A DNA stretch of 39,899 nucleotides from Seminavis robusta (taxonomy: Eukaryota; Bacillariophyta; Bacillariophyceae; Naviculales; Naviculaceae), in assembly GCA_903772945.1 (NCBI GenBank), contig CAICTM010001013.1, positions 1 to 39,899 of the forward strand, read 5' to 3'. The stretch's first letter is position 1. The number at the start of each line of letters is the position of its first letter. Position numbers and translations under genes: made by a program. A model generated the notes under the pieces. It saw only the letters and a program-made list of their open reading frames with translations, had not been told where the DNA came from and ran no database searches. Below are positions 8,890 to 19,613 of this stretch, in pieces.

Positions 8890-10930
8890 CTAGTACGTGA
8901 TCGGCATTGGCAGAGCGGCAAAGACAAAGTCGCTCAGATCACAAACAAGATAACAAAATACAACAAGAAACAGTAACCACAAAAGATTCTTAAGTATAAA
9001 ATGACATATAAAATTTGTTTTTGCTATGCCTACAGCAGGATCGAAGTCCTCCGCCCGCTGTAGCAGCACCACCGCCGCCAGCTCCCGCAGTACCACCACC
9101 GCCGCCGCTCCCGCAGCACCACCACCAACGCCAGCTCCACCGGGCGCACCAGGAAGCGGAAGCCTTGGAGCACCACCACCCCTCGCGATCAACTGGAAGT
9201 GGTTGATCCTCCCAATATTCTTGTTGACAATGGCAATGTTGGTCGAAACATAGCCCCTCAACGAGCTGATGTCCTGTGCCAAGATCTGCTGGGCTTCCTC
9301 GATCGCCTGCTGAGTCCTATGTTGGAGAGCAAGCAATTGGTTGAGCTGTTCCATGTTGACACCACCAGGAGCACCTCCAACCAAGGGCTCAGCACCAGCT
9401 TGGACCTGGGCGATGGGAGCCAACTCAGTAATGTGCAATGCATTGGTTACCTTGTAGATTGTGAGAGGGATCTTGGCCACTGGGTTGTAGTTGGCCCCAG
9501 GATCCTCATCCAAAGTGGTTCGAAGCTGGGCATACTCCGTCTGGATGCGGTTGCGAATCTCAGCCGTCATCATATGCTCCAAGCCAGGTTCCATCGCAGC
9601 CCAAAGCAAGGCTGGACCAAGCACCATGGCGATGTTGTTGCTTGGGTCGTCAGCGAAGAAGTCACACATCTTCGGACAGACATGCTCACCGATGAACCCA
9701 TGGTCCACTCCACTGTCGCCCTTGATGCTGTACTTGACGGGACCACCAACAGCGAGCGTTCCAGCAACCTTGGCGTCGGTGGGAAGCTGCTCCAAGTTGA
9801 TGTACACATGGACGATGTGTCCATTCTTCTCTCCCTTCCAGCGACCCCGAGTTTCATTCTCGGACTGGGTAATCCCACACTCAGCAGCGTAGGTTGGAGG
9901 CAACTTGCGCACACTGTGGGTACCAAGGCTTCCCTGGACTTGAGCCGCAAGCTCCACGAACTCTGAGTCCTTCCAAGCCTTCTTCAAAGCCCGTTGGTAC
10001 CAGGCGTTGACTTGGTCAGACTCCGTCTCAATCGTCGTCTCATCGAACTCTTCGTCGTTGTCCAGAGTTTCGATGGCGGCAAGGAACGCTTCTTCATCGT
10101 CGACACGGTAATGGCCAAACAGAAACTTGGGATCACCGTGTCCCCTCTCAAGACGAGTCTCGATCCAAATAGTCAAGACGCAAAAGTCAAGGTCAGCGGC
10201 ACCCAACATGATTTGGTTCGGGCAAGCACGCTCCTCCAGGACATTCTTGCTCCAGGATACCTTGGTTTCAAGAGCGAAGTTTGGAAACTTGGAGTGGCTG
10301 CGCAGATCCAAAATCTCCATGTTGGTCAAATCATCAGTGCGGCCAATCAAGTGAAACTGAACCTTCAACATGGTTGGGATCTTGATCATCGTGTCAATAT
10401 TCGCTCCTCCATCGCGTTCCACAATGCGAATGGTCTTGCGGATCCCTCTTGACATTGGATTTCCCGCCCTGCTTCCTGACCTCGGCCTTCTTCACAGCTT
10501 TGATCACTTCATTGACAACCCTGGATCGAGTGGGATTCCCAACATTGGAACCAACAGCCCATGATGCGTGGCGGTTCGGATGGAAGTGGCTGATTGCCTT
10601 CTTGTATTGTTCAAGAGTGGTAGATCTCTTGTGGGTGGGGCGGTCATTGGGCCCTGGGTTGATTTTTCCATAGGCAAGGAAGTTCAGGAACTGGGCGACA
10701 TCAGTGGGTGTAATGGCTAGGAACTCCTCCTGAAGAAAAATGAAGAAGAGCGACCATGGTGTGAGCGACCGGCAGAGTAAAATCGTGGAGCGATTTGGCG
10801 AAGGAGCGAAGGAGTGACATACCTGTGTAAAGTTCTTCCTGTTATTATAGTGACGATCATGCTTCCAACCCATAAACCTGGCAACGGCCGGCCGGTACTG
10901 CTGATCAAGTGACTTGCGCTTCCTCGCCAT
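8890..10930 (-). pseudogene. Crypton-like tyrosine recombinase element B (one frameshift)
   Basis: Exon 1 runs from ATG at 10930 to 10823 (36 codons, MARKRKSLDQQ start). The intron is 10730-10822 (GTATGT...TTCTTCAG, 93 nt, phase 0), and exon 2 starts EEFLAITPTDVAQF. Around 10440-10455 the frame must shift by one base to continue into a 520-residue open frame ending at 8890. That frame carries the recombinase core: Arg in HLIGRTDDL, the H-x-x-R box GTHSVRK (His codon 9916-9918), a Trp in RGRWKG, and the candidate nucleophile Tyr in HVYIN (codon near 9804). All tyrosine-recombinase catalytic residues can be seen. A coiled Gln/Leu-rich stretch, a Gly/Ala/Pro-rich tail and a hydrophobic C-terminus follow. 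Apart from the single shift the gene looks intact and recent; the shift could be a mutation or a sequencing error. The strong ORFs on the opposite strand here are shadows. Confidence 0.8.
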
Positions 10931-11866
10931 GGTGAGCGATAACAAAAAAAAGAGCGAGAATAACAAACAAAAGAGCGAGAGCAACAAAAGAGCGAGTACA
11001 AATCGATGCATAGCTTTCGCTGTTAAAAGTGCTGGATCGAAATTTATGAGCGATTTGGAGATAATGACGAGCGAACTGACTCCATCCAACAGGAAAATCC
11101 AACGGCCAAGCCACCGTACCCGGGATACGGCAGTTGAATCAGAGGGGATCTTTGGGAGTTTACCCTCTCTCAACACAAAGAGAGAGGTTCCGGGACCATA
11201 AGTCTTCGAGTTTTGCGGAACGTTTGTGTGTGACTTGTGGTCTTTCGTACGATTGGAGTTGTATTTTGGCAAAGAAAAGTTGTATTTTGAGGCACCCGAT
11301 GCAACTACCAATGCGATTCTGAGTAGTATCGGATACCCTCAAATGGCGCTCACCGAAACAACAAATTGTTGGGATTCACTACTTAAATCCTAGTCATATC
11401 TTTTGAAGCGGTACAATTATAGCGAGTGAGTGCAATTTCAGCAGTTGTGCTGAAATTACATAGTGACGCTGAAATTGCATAAGTCCTCGTGTTAATAAGC
11501 GCGATACCGGCTGAAATTTTACTAAGGCACTGAAATTGCACTCTCTAAGTGACATTTCAGCTTGAGAGTGAGATTTAAGCCAAAGACACTATTTAGATTC
11601 AATTTGAGAGGTGTTAAACAAATAAATGGTTGTTTTCGGTAAGCGCCAATGCCTGGTTTTCCCTGGCAAATTACTCTCAATGACTTATCCGTATCACCAT
11701 ACCCCAATAAAGGATAACCATACAGTACTTAGGCCTAAGTAGGGGCGAACTCACTACTATGACTACAGGGTAAGTCCCACCAGTCGATACAACTCCCCCT
11801 TTCCACATACCCTCGATCATGTGACTGCGGTTGAATATTAGTAATACAGTACATGTATGAGTACCG
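10931..11866 (-). promoter_or_regulatory. 5' flank of element B, interrupted by a MITE
   Basis: Homologous to 7994-8578 upstream of element A apart from the 303-bp insertion at 11345-11647. Short AGCGA/GAGCGA-type words are frequent just upstream of the ATG. The likeness ends near TATTAGTAATACAGTA at about 11850, which marks the approximate right end of the shared element sequence. Confidence 0.65.
11345..11647. mobile_element. 303-bp MITE with TIRs and AAT target duplication
   Basis: The left end GGCGCTCACCGAAACAAC matches the inverted right end (GGCGCTTACCGAAAACAAC when reversed), giving imperfect TIRs of about 20 bp. AAT flanks both ends (11342-11344 and 11648-11650). The homologous flank of element A (near 8370) has the uninterrupted site with a single AAT, so insertion is shown by comparison. 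Inside are several copies of GCTGAAATTGCA-like words in both orientations. A 3-bp target duplication is the habit of PIF/Harbinger elements, and this window carries such a transposase at 23.7-25.0 kb; a link is inference only. It encodes no protein. Confidence 0.85.
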
Positions 11867-12835
11867 GTATGTTAGGTGATATCGTCTTTGGCACTTTGGC
11901 ACCACACACCACAGTGGACAAAGTTTTCGAAGCATCTCGGACAGTCAGACTGAGTTGGGCCAGCTGTTGGGCCACAACACAACACAAAGAAAAGTTGTTA
12001 GCTGGATTTCTTCACCTTTCTGGTTGATGGCAAGACGCTGCGACCCACAAAAGCACAGCAGACGCTTCTCATTTTAACGTAACAACGAAATCGGAGGTTT
12101 TGTGGAGGTTTGAAAGTGACTGGGAAGGGAAAGCCAAGAAAATCAGATTCTGACAAGTCTTACGTGACATCGGAGCAGGCCTGACGCAAGTGGCAAAGCT
12201 TAATTGGAAGGTTTCCGTCTCACGGAAGCCTGTTTTGGCTTGCGTTGCGATTGACCGTTAATTCATTTCTCATTGAGTTTCCTTTTGTTGTTTTCAAGAA
12301 TGGTTTGACAGATGTACTTTTGGTAATCATTCTACTGTGAAGCATCAGTCACTCTTAAGTAAAAATACCCAGTACGATTTCTCAGATGTGAATGTCGACT
12401 GGACTGACTGCATTTAATTAAGAATCACCTTTCCTCCGGTTCGGAAAGTCAAGATGCACCCTTAAGTTTTGAAAGCTTCAAGCTGCCGCGTACGGGTACC
12501 GGCAACTGGCATACAGTACCGGCACTAGTACCCGTACACTGCTCTAAGTACTAGTTTAGTCTAGTCTAATAAGTCGCTGTTAAAATAGTGTTCTGCTACG
12601 TAGTTTATGCTTTGAACTTTCAGGTGGGACCTTGCCAGAACGAAACAGAAGGTTGCCACACAAACTCTGCTGGGGTTGGCCGCGGGCTTGCTCCTGGAAC
12701 ATAATTATTTCACTTCGGTTTCACGCTCCTCCCAACAACAGAAGCAAACTGACTCACTACGAACTACAAGACCACAAGGAAACCACCAAGAGCTAGTGGC
12801 TGAAGGGATAGGAACGATAGCAGGTTATCAACAAT
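11867..12835. other. Intergenic, promoter side of the DUF6824 gene
   Basis: No gene is supported. Short dyads such as TACGGGTACCGG...CCGGCACTAGTACCCGTA lie near 12489-12538. The last part is the likely 5' untranslated region of the gene starting at 12836. Confidence 0.5.
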
Positions 12836-14706
12836 ATGGCAAGCGGTGGAGGCGACGAGAGAACCAACGCCATCCTCCTGCTTCTTCTTCAGCAGCAGCA
12901 ACTTCAAGGTGGAGTGGGATCAGTGGACCAGGATGCGGTTACGAACAGCGTCCTCAGGCAGCTCTTACGGGAGCAGGAGGATACGCAACAAGCCCAGCAG
13001 CTCCAGCCGCCACAGCCGCAGCAGGTAAGCTCTGGGATCAATAGCAATGAGAGTCTAAATCAGATTATTTCTGCACTTCAAGGGCAACAACAGCAGCAAC
13101 AACCGGCACCCGAACCCCTCCGACTGCTTCAGACTAACGCCACGGTGTCTCAGCAGCAACAGCAACAACAGCAGCTCCGTATCCAAAGCCTTCAGAGAGA
13201 ACAGAACCTGGTAACCCAACAAAGACAGCAGATCCAAAGGAATCAGCAACAGCAGGCGGCGACTCCAGATACCAATGTCAACAACTTATTGCTTCAGCTG
13301 GCCAACGTGATCTCCAACCAGCAGCAGCAACGCCCCCAGCAAGACGACCGCAAAATGCCAGCAGTGGCTATTCCTCCCATTGGCAACCTTGAGGTATCCT
13401 CTAATGCACCAGCGGCGCAAAGCGCAGCCTTGGCAAACTTGGGGTATCAGAGTAAGTGTGTCAGAACGGATGATGGAGTGATGGTACTCCCATAACGGAC
13501 GTATGGTATATACACAAGCCGACGCTAACCGATTATCGGTTCGTACGATCACATGGCCTCGTACGGTATGTATACATACAGCGCCCAGGCAAGGACCACC
13601 CCCCGCTATGGCACAGATGCCGCCCGCGCAACCGGTGCAATCAGATGGCCTGGCACAGTTGCTTCAGCAGTTCTTGCAGCAACAGGGCGGTCAAAGCTCT
13701 ACCACTGTAGCAGGTACGCGTACAATTGTGCTCCTATTCGCTGCGATCATTGTCTCTGCCCCTATGGCTTCTTGGAAGTCTAACATGCAATTGGTGTAGC
13801 CCAAGCTCCTGTGGCCACCATTCCCCAGCAGGTATCGTCATATCCCCAACTCACCACATCAATGAGCAGTACTCCTGTCCAATCAAGCACCATTTCGGCT
13901 GGAAGCAGCTCGGCGCCAGCGCAGGGAGGAATTCCGAACCACAGCAGTAGTGGCCCGAACCTTCAGTTGGCCCTACAGGCTTTACATCAAGGAAGTGGCA
14001 ATACAGAACTCATGGCAAAGGCCGCCAATCTCATCGCCACGCACATGCTGCAGCAATCTCAGCAACAGCCAGGCCAGGTAACATCCAATCAAATACAGCA
14101 GGCCTTACACTACGTTGGATCGTCATCCGTGTCCACCGTCACGAGTCCTCCCGAAAACAGAAACCACGCGATCAGTAGCGGGAGTTCCAATTCCACGGGG
14201 AGTGGTGGCTGCGGCGGCCAACAGAATCCCGCGAACATCAGCTCTCATCCCATGGAAGACATTGAGTATCCCGGGCAGCACGATGTCATGTTCGGACGTG
14301 GTGGTGGCGCTTCCAATCACATCGGGTATGTATTCATTTCTTGGGGTCGTCGTCCAAAAGGTTGCTTCCTTCAAGTGCTCAAGTTTGCCATTCTACAACG
14401 TCCTGTAGGAATATCAACTTTCGACTCATGGTAGAAAATTACAAGGATAGATATGCACAGGCGTCAAAGCTCGACAAACCAAAGGTTGCCGATGACGTCG
14501 TGAGGCATTGGCGAGAAAAGAACCCTTCCGGACGCTTCTTAACCCTTACCGACCCCGAGGAGGGCACCATGAGCAAGTGGCACGATGTTGGAGACGTGCG
14601 GGCTCGAAGAAAGGTAGCTCAGGCCTTGCGTGAAAAGCATGGTCGATGTCGTGAAGAATCTCATGACGAGGAAGAACAAGGCCCCAGTACCAAGAGGCGT
14701 GGGTAA
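12836..14706 (+). CDS. Gln-rich protein with C-terminal DUF6824 domain (523 aa, 4 exons)
   Basis: Exons 12836-13451, 13582-13713, 13800-14325 and 14409-14706. Introns are 130, 86 and 83 nt with GTAAGT, GTACGC and GTATGT donors and CAG/TAG acceptors, all consistent in phase. The N-terminal 420 residues are low complexity: many Gln runs (CAG/CAA), Pro, Ser and Asn, with a leucine/Gln stretch at the start. The last 110 residues hold DVMFGRGGG..NHIGN, then a charged helix (ENYKDRY..ASKLDKP.VADDVVRHWREKNPSGRF), W-x-D-V-GD and RRKVAQALREKH. This is the diatom-expanded DUF6824 domain, which is basic and thought to bind DNA. The overall build, a Gln-rich activation-like region plus a basic domain, suggests a nuclear regulator, but that role is inferred. 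The domain call is strong because splicing joins GRGG..NHIG to NINFR exactly. Confidence 0.85.
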
Positions 14707-15201
14707 ACGGCTTGGACAGGGAAGAGCAAGTCAAGTCAAGCGATCTTACATATGAATGCATCTTCACAAAGCGTCAGGACGTTTCTCCTGGTTGCCGCCC
14801 TATCAGATGTGAATCCAGACATGAATGGTATAGAATTGTTGGGGCGCTGTTCGTGTTGGTGCTACCGGTAGGCTGTAGGTGTAACGTTCCTCTCCGCCAC
14901 TAGCTAGAGTACACGTTCTGCATAGTAATGTTTCAACTCTGCCTCTAATAGCAGCTAGATTGCGGAAGAGTGCGTTCACAAGCAAGCTCGGAGAAGCCAA
15001 GAAGTTGTGAGGAACCAAGTAACACATAAACTCCTGCGAAATGTGGCTGGCGGTATCGTAGAGTTCATCCACTTGAAGAGCCTCACACTGAAAACTGAAA
15101 TCAACGAGATTTCATACGATCTATGATTGGTCAAAAGCCAACTCCCCCAAATAAAGGCAATGTTGTCGGTTGGCATAACTTGAAGAGCTAGATCCATAGC
15201 A
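14707..15201. other. Intergenic between convergent genes
   Basis: Contains the 3' flanks of the DUF6824 gene (plus) and the BTB gene (minus). I see no further gene. Confidence 0.5.
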
Positions 15202-15701
15202 CTACCCGTACTTGGCCAAGCAAGTTGCAAAGACCTCTGAATTCAGCTTCGAAAAGACCTGACTCTGTGAAAAAGTTTGAAAGCATTTGTGGGCTAGCTC
15301 CATATGCTCCTTTGTTTGATCTAGCTCCTGGATTGTTGCTTTGTAGTCCTCCGCGGTTTGGAACATGTGCTTGGCAGCCTGTAGACTGGAACAGCCTCCA
15401 TCAATCGCGTCCTGAGGGATGCTTTCAAAGCCAAAGTACTGTACTGTAACTCTGTTTTGATTGCAGCCACGAGGATGCCAAGACCCACATGCACCTTTTT
15501 GTCTCTCATGTAGTCCAACACGTACTGAAAGCGAAGACCCGACCGATCAATGAAGATTTCTTGTTCATCTCTTTGCCAAGTCTCGGATACGAGACGAGCC
15601 AGCATTGTGTCGGGATATTGTTCAATCAAGGACCTGGAAACTTCATATTTGCTACCACCCACATTGAGCTCGGCCGTCTTGGTTGAGCTTGTTGTGGCCA
15701 T
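15202..15701 (-). pseudogene. BTB/T1 (KCTD-like) domain gene with a 5-bp duplication
   Basis: ATG at 15701. Residues 11-75 form a clear BTB/T1 domain: LNVGGSKYEVSRSLI, then MLARLVSE, then EIFIDRSGLRFQYVLDYMRD. Such proteins oligomerise through this domain and often act as adaptors for cullin-3 ligases. Near 15438-15450 the sequence TACTGTACTGTA holds a duplicated CAGTA (coding strand). Removing it conceptually lets the domain continue as QYFGFESIPQDAID in another frame. That frame stays open and protein-like, with a helical tail (KHMFQTAEDYKATIQELDQ), to TAG at 15202-15204. As read here the frame shifts at the duplication and ends near 15321 with a nonsense tail. Either a recent inactivation or an assembly error. 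Intact length would be about 165 residues. Confidence 0.7.
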
Positions 15702-16100
15702 GTTGCTGTTGTTGCCAAGGGTTGGCTCAAATAATGCGCCAGGAAGCAGTCTGACGTTGGTTGCAACCGGATCACCCGAGAGGGACGGAGCGGGTATGGC
15801 TTAGAAGGCGTCAACGTGTCATTCTTGTTGGTTGGATTGTCAGTTCCTCGCTACACAGCGCTCTCGCTTGTTTGTGTAGCAGTCTTGTCGAGTCGAGTCA
15901 TCCGATGGATCATATACACTCCATGTTGCCAAAGCTCTTGCCGTTTCGCCCCATACAAGGAGCGCCAACGCCAAGGCTACAAGTAATTCTTGCATGCACG
16001 TGCTACATAACGTACCTACCTAACTACAGTACCGATGTGTGCAAGTTAAAGGAAGCATTATGAACGTTACTAGAGTAGAAGGCTAGCTGCCAGCTGGAAG
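15702..16100. other. Intergenic between BTB gene and cyclin gene
   Basis: Holds the likely promoter of the BTB gene (minus) and the 3' region of the cyclin gene (minus). No other gene is seen. Confidence 0.5.
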
Positions 16101-17300
16101 TCAACCAGAGGGAGATGCCAAGGCAAAGAAGAAGAACCGTCGTAGCAAGGAGAAACCCAAGGAGAAGCACTCCGGATCGTCCTGTGCCAGCATCACGGCA
16201 TCCTTAGCTGCACTATAGTGCCGTGCGGACATGGGATGCAAGGTGACGGACACTGGACTGGGGAACATGGCGAGGGCCGCTTCTTCGTCATACTCTGCCT
16301 CGGTGTGATCCTCATCGTCGTTGCAGTCGTAGTAGCAATCATCTGTGGGATTGCGTGGTTCGTCGCGTTCGACCTCTGTCGTCGTCGTGCTTGGTAGCAA
16401 CGGTGGTTGTTCGGCTCGTTGTTGACTTTGTTCGGCGGCGTATTGGAGTTTGCACAGTTGCAACTGAAGGGACGGTAGTTTGTCGTGCAGACTTGGAGGA
16501 AGTGTGGCGATTTGCTGTACCAACTGCTGCTGCCATTGTTGTACTATGACGCCACCATCGTGCAAATTGCATTCCAAGGCATTCCAGAGCGCCGCCAATG
16601 CGATTTCGGAAGGCTTGGACTGTACGAGTTTGTAATCCATGACGGCCAATTCGACCTGATATTGGGCATGTTCAAAGAGCATATCAAAGACTTCAGATTC
16701 GGCCAAGACGCGTCCGTCCATTTGTAGAATGGAAAGGTAGAGTTGGACAAACTGGATGGGTGTCGGTCCGTGCGCAATGCGCCATTGCAATGTGGCCAAA
16801 ATGGTTCGTTCCATGTCCAGAATATCGTCCGCACTAAATGCCCCTTGACTGAGATCGGCCAAGGACTGCACATCCATACTGACGGGTTCCAGAACTTTGA
16901 CGGCAATGAATAGGGAGGTCGAAGCTACCAGTTGATAGTCGGCCGTGGTGAATTCCATAAGTGGACTTTGTTGAGAGGAGCTGAGATAGCGGTCCATGAG
17001 ATTCCAAACGGCATAGGACACTGTCTCTCGACGAAAGTGACAGTAATCACCAATCTCATAGAGAAGCTCGACCATGCTCTGCCGTGTCCTTTCGTTCATG
17101 GCAGGATGACGAGAACGCGTGTTGTTGTTGTTGTTGTTGTTGGAATAATACAATGCCATGTAATCGTTTCGTTGGTAGGTCGAAGATTCGAGCTGGAACA
17201 ACGTCTCCAGTTGATCCATTACCTGCTCCAACGTCGTCGAGGAAGGGAGCCACATGAACTCAGAGAAAGGACGAGCGCAAAGATGGATGGGGCGCTTCAT
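16101..17300 (-). CDS. Cyclin, diatom-type (399 aa)
   Basis: Single exon, ATG at 17300 (MKRPIHLCARP) to a stop at 16101. The cyclin N-box covers about residues 25-190: MVELLYEIGDY, then ETVSYAVWNLMDRYLS, then VASTSLFIAVKVLEP with the CDK-contact Lys at 135, then ADDILDMERTILATLQWRI with the partner Glu at 164, then PTPIQFVQLYLSI. A weaker second helical repeat follows (AQYQVELAVMDYKL...PSEIALAALWNAL). It should bind and activate a cyclin-dependent kinase. The acidic C-terminal region and the seven-Asn run at residues 54-60 (GTT repeat on the plus strand) are low complexity. The sequence resembles the large diatom-specific cyclin group more than canonical A/B cyclins, so its kinase partner and cell-cycle phase cannot be stated. 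An upstream GTG in frame is not used because ATG fits the family start. Confidence 0.85.
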   Translation of the reverse strand: MKRPIHLCARPFSEFMWLPSSTTLEQVMDQLETLFQLESSTYQRNDYMALYYSNNNNNNNTRSRHPAMNERTRQSMVELLYEIGDYCHFRRETVSYAVWNLMDRYLSSSQQSPLMEFTTADYQLVASTSLFIAVKVLEPVSMDVQSLADLSQGAFSADDILDMERTILATLQWRIAHGPTPIQFVQLYLSILQMDGRVLAESEVFDMLFEHAQYQVELAVMDYKLVQSKPSEIALAALWNALECNLHDGGVIVQQWQQQLVQQIATLPPSLHDKLPSLQLQLCKLQYAAEQSQQRAEQPPLLPSTTTTEVERDEPRNPTDDCYYDCNDDEDHTEAEYDEEAALAMFPSPVSVTLHPMSARHYSAAKDAVMLAQDDPECFSLGFSLLRRFFFFALASPSG

Positions 17301-18312
17301 TGTGACTTGACTGACAATTTTTCTTGCTCGATGCAGTCTGGCTGTCCGAAAGCACACGCTAGCTAGATAGATAGCTGGCTGGCTAGACGCTGTAGCTGAA
17401 AACCCTGATACAGTAAGAACACGGCCAACACTCTCTCCGATGGATTGAATACGTTGGATACGGTCACTCGGATGGGATAACTGGATGCAGGATATGATGA
17501 GATTGATGATGGAATGCTACCGCTAGCTACCGGTAGGGTGGCATGAGGAAGAGGAAAACGAAAAACAAAACTGGCAAAGAAGAAACAAATAAATGTTTCG
17601 CTTCTGAGTCGAGTCACGAGAAGACATCCGGTGAAGCACCGCTCGGGACTGCATTTTACCAGTATAAAAACAAAGAGTAGGAGTGAATGAGTGAACGGAG
17701 GACTGACGAACAGTAAGATTTGACGTGGTGAGCTACCATGACTCGTGACCGAAGCTTAGTATCAACAACGAGTACATTAGAAACTTTACACTAGATCAAT
17801 CAGTACTACCGGTCCTACCTAGTCAGTCGATTCGCGACAAGACTCAGGAACCAAAGCATTAAAGAAAAGAAGCTGATTTAAAACTGAAAAAGTCACAAAC
17901 TCAGTAAGCTTTAACGGAATCTCACTTCGAATGAGATGCTCAAAACTGATAGTGACTGAAGATTCAATCACGGTTCAAATACTTAGGCAAACACTTCACC
18001 TAGCGGCAGGACTAGTAGGTCGCACCAGGTCACCCACTTTATCCACCGACGATGCGATGCTCTCAACCGCTCGAACATATGAATAAGTAGAAATCGCTCC
18101 AAGGCAAGAGGGCCATTATCGTAAGCGACAAACAAAAATATAACCACTGTCGCGCGAAACTGGCTGCCAATCATTCACAGAACCGCTCGAGCACAGAGAG
18201 ACAACATCCAACAAAAGCTCACAATTTGGATTCCTCCACAAACCAAAAGCAGCAAAAGCCAAAAGCAGCTCCAAAAGCAAGTTTCTTTGTCCTCAACAAA
18301 CTACCAACAACC
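17301..18312. promoter_or_regulatory. Shared intergenic region of divergent cyclin and VWD genes
   Basis: About 1 kb between the cyclin start (minus) and the secreted protein start (plus). GCTAGCTAGATAGATAGCTGGCTGGCTAG-like words lie near 17357-17387 and TACCGGTAG near 17529. The stretch AAACCATG before 18313 suits a eukaryotic start. No gene is seen inside. Confidence 0.45.
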
Positions 18313-19613
18313 ATGAAGTTCTCATCCTCAATCCTCTTTGCTGCATCCTTTTTGGGCTTCCTTGGAACAACCATTGGTCATGGTGTTCAGATCTACACCT
18401 GCATCAGTCCTGCCGGAGATCTCCGTGTGCTCATTGAGCACTGGCATCAAACCACCGCTCCTGCTGTAAGTCCAAGTCACACCATCCAGGTCCAAAAGAA
18501 CAATGACCCTTCCGTGGCTATTCAATACGTTGGAGACAACGTTAATGTTGATGAGAGTGCCCTTGGATATCTGTGCAAAGACAACACCCTCCCTATGCAT
18601 GTTGTTAGCTGTGGATCGGCGGATCAGTACAATGATTGGGCCTGGTTTGACTTCCCAAGCCCTGACTGTAATGCTCCATCGGATGCCTACACCATCCTTC
18701 AAGGAAACTCTGTTGTGTTCCGGGAACAATGTAGTGCCCTCTACCCCCAGACCTTCTCAATCTCTGGCGTTTGTGCTGCAGCTGGTATCCCCACCACTGG
18801 ACAGATTGCTGGTGATCCCCACATCCAAACTTGGGACAAGAAGTGGTATGACTTCCATGGACAGTGTGATCTTGTCTTCCTTGAGAACAAGGACTTCAAC
18901 AATGGCCAAGGCATGGATATCCACGTCAGGACCACAGCTCGCTACCAGTACTCCTACATTGAAGCTGCTGCCTTGCGCATTGGAGATGATGTCCTGCAAG
19001 TCAGCTCCCATGGAAATACTTTTTGAATGGTATTGGACAGGCCTCCATGCCAGCCACTCTTGGAGGCCACAATGTGACTTATTCTGTTGATGAAAACAAG
19101 AAGCACAAATTCATCACTCACCTTGCAGATGGAAGGAATATTGTCATCCAGACTTTCAAGGACTGGGTCAATGTCAAGATGGATGCCGCTGATATCAAGC
19201 ACTACGGAAACAGCAAGGGTCTTCTTGGTGCATACCCCACTGGCAACTGGTTGGGCCGCAACAACACTGAATTCACTGATGCCAATGAGTTTGGACAGGA
19301 ATGGCAAGGTAAGTTTGATTCTCTTCATCCATGATTCTTGATCTCAGAGAACCCATAACTCACCCTACACCTTACACCCCCGGTAGTCCGTGACACTGAT
19401 GTCAAGCTTTTCTCGGTCAACCGTGAACCCCAGTTCCCCCAGACGTGTGTCATGCCCGGCCCCAAGAGTTATGCTCGCCGACTTGGAGAGTCTATTGCCA
19501 GGGCCACTGCTGAGAAGGTCTGTGAGCACTGGGCTGATGATGAGAAGGACCTCTGTATCTTTGATGTCATGGCCTCTGGTGACTTGGACCATGCTGCTGC
19601 TGGAGCTTTCTAA
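18313..19613 (+). pseudogene. Secreted von Willebrand factor D-domain protein, frameshifted
   Basis: ATG at 18313 after CAACAACC. Residues 1-23 are a signal peptide (basic Lys, then a hydrophobic core, ending IGHG). A Cys-containing extracellular region follows to about residue 165. The VWD signature starts at residue 167: GDPHIQTWDKKWYDFHGQCDLV. After codon 237 the frame meets TGA at a run of five T (19020-19026). One more T would continue it into LNGIGQASMPATLGG, which stays open to the donor at 19309. The intron is 19309-19386 (GTAAGT...GGTAG, phase 1), and the last exon ends with TAA at 19611-19613. The protein is predicted to be exported and possibly part of extracellular matrix or mucilage (inferred). 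A one-base homopolymer difference is a common sequencing error, so the gene may be intact in the organism. Confidence 0.75.

Noticed and set aside
9015..9253. Pro/Ala-rich plus-strand frames
   Set aside because: They come from the GC-rich Gly/Ala tail of element B read on the other strand.
9199..9966. Long plus-strand open frame (255 codons) opposite Crypton element B
   Set aside because: It is the antisense shadow of the recombinase core. The minus strand has the catalytic H-x-x-R, Trp and Tyr motifs, while this frame shows no domain and starts without ATG.
12676..13044. Plus-strand frame overlapping the first exon of the DUF6824 gene
   Set aside because: It is a shifted reading of the CAG-rich exon. 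The frame beginning with ATG at 12836 splices cleanly to a recognised domain.
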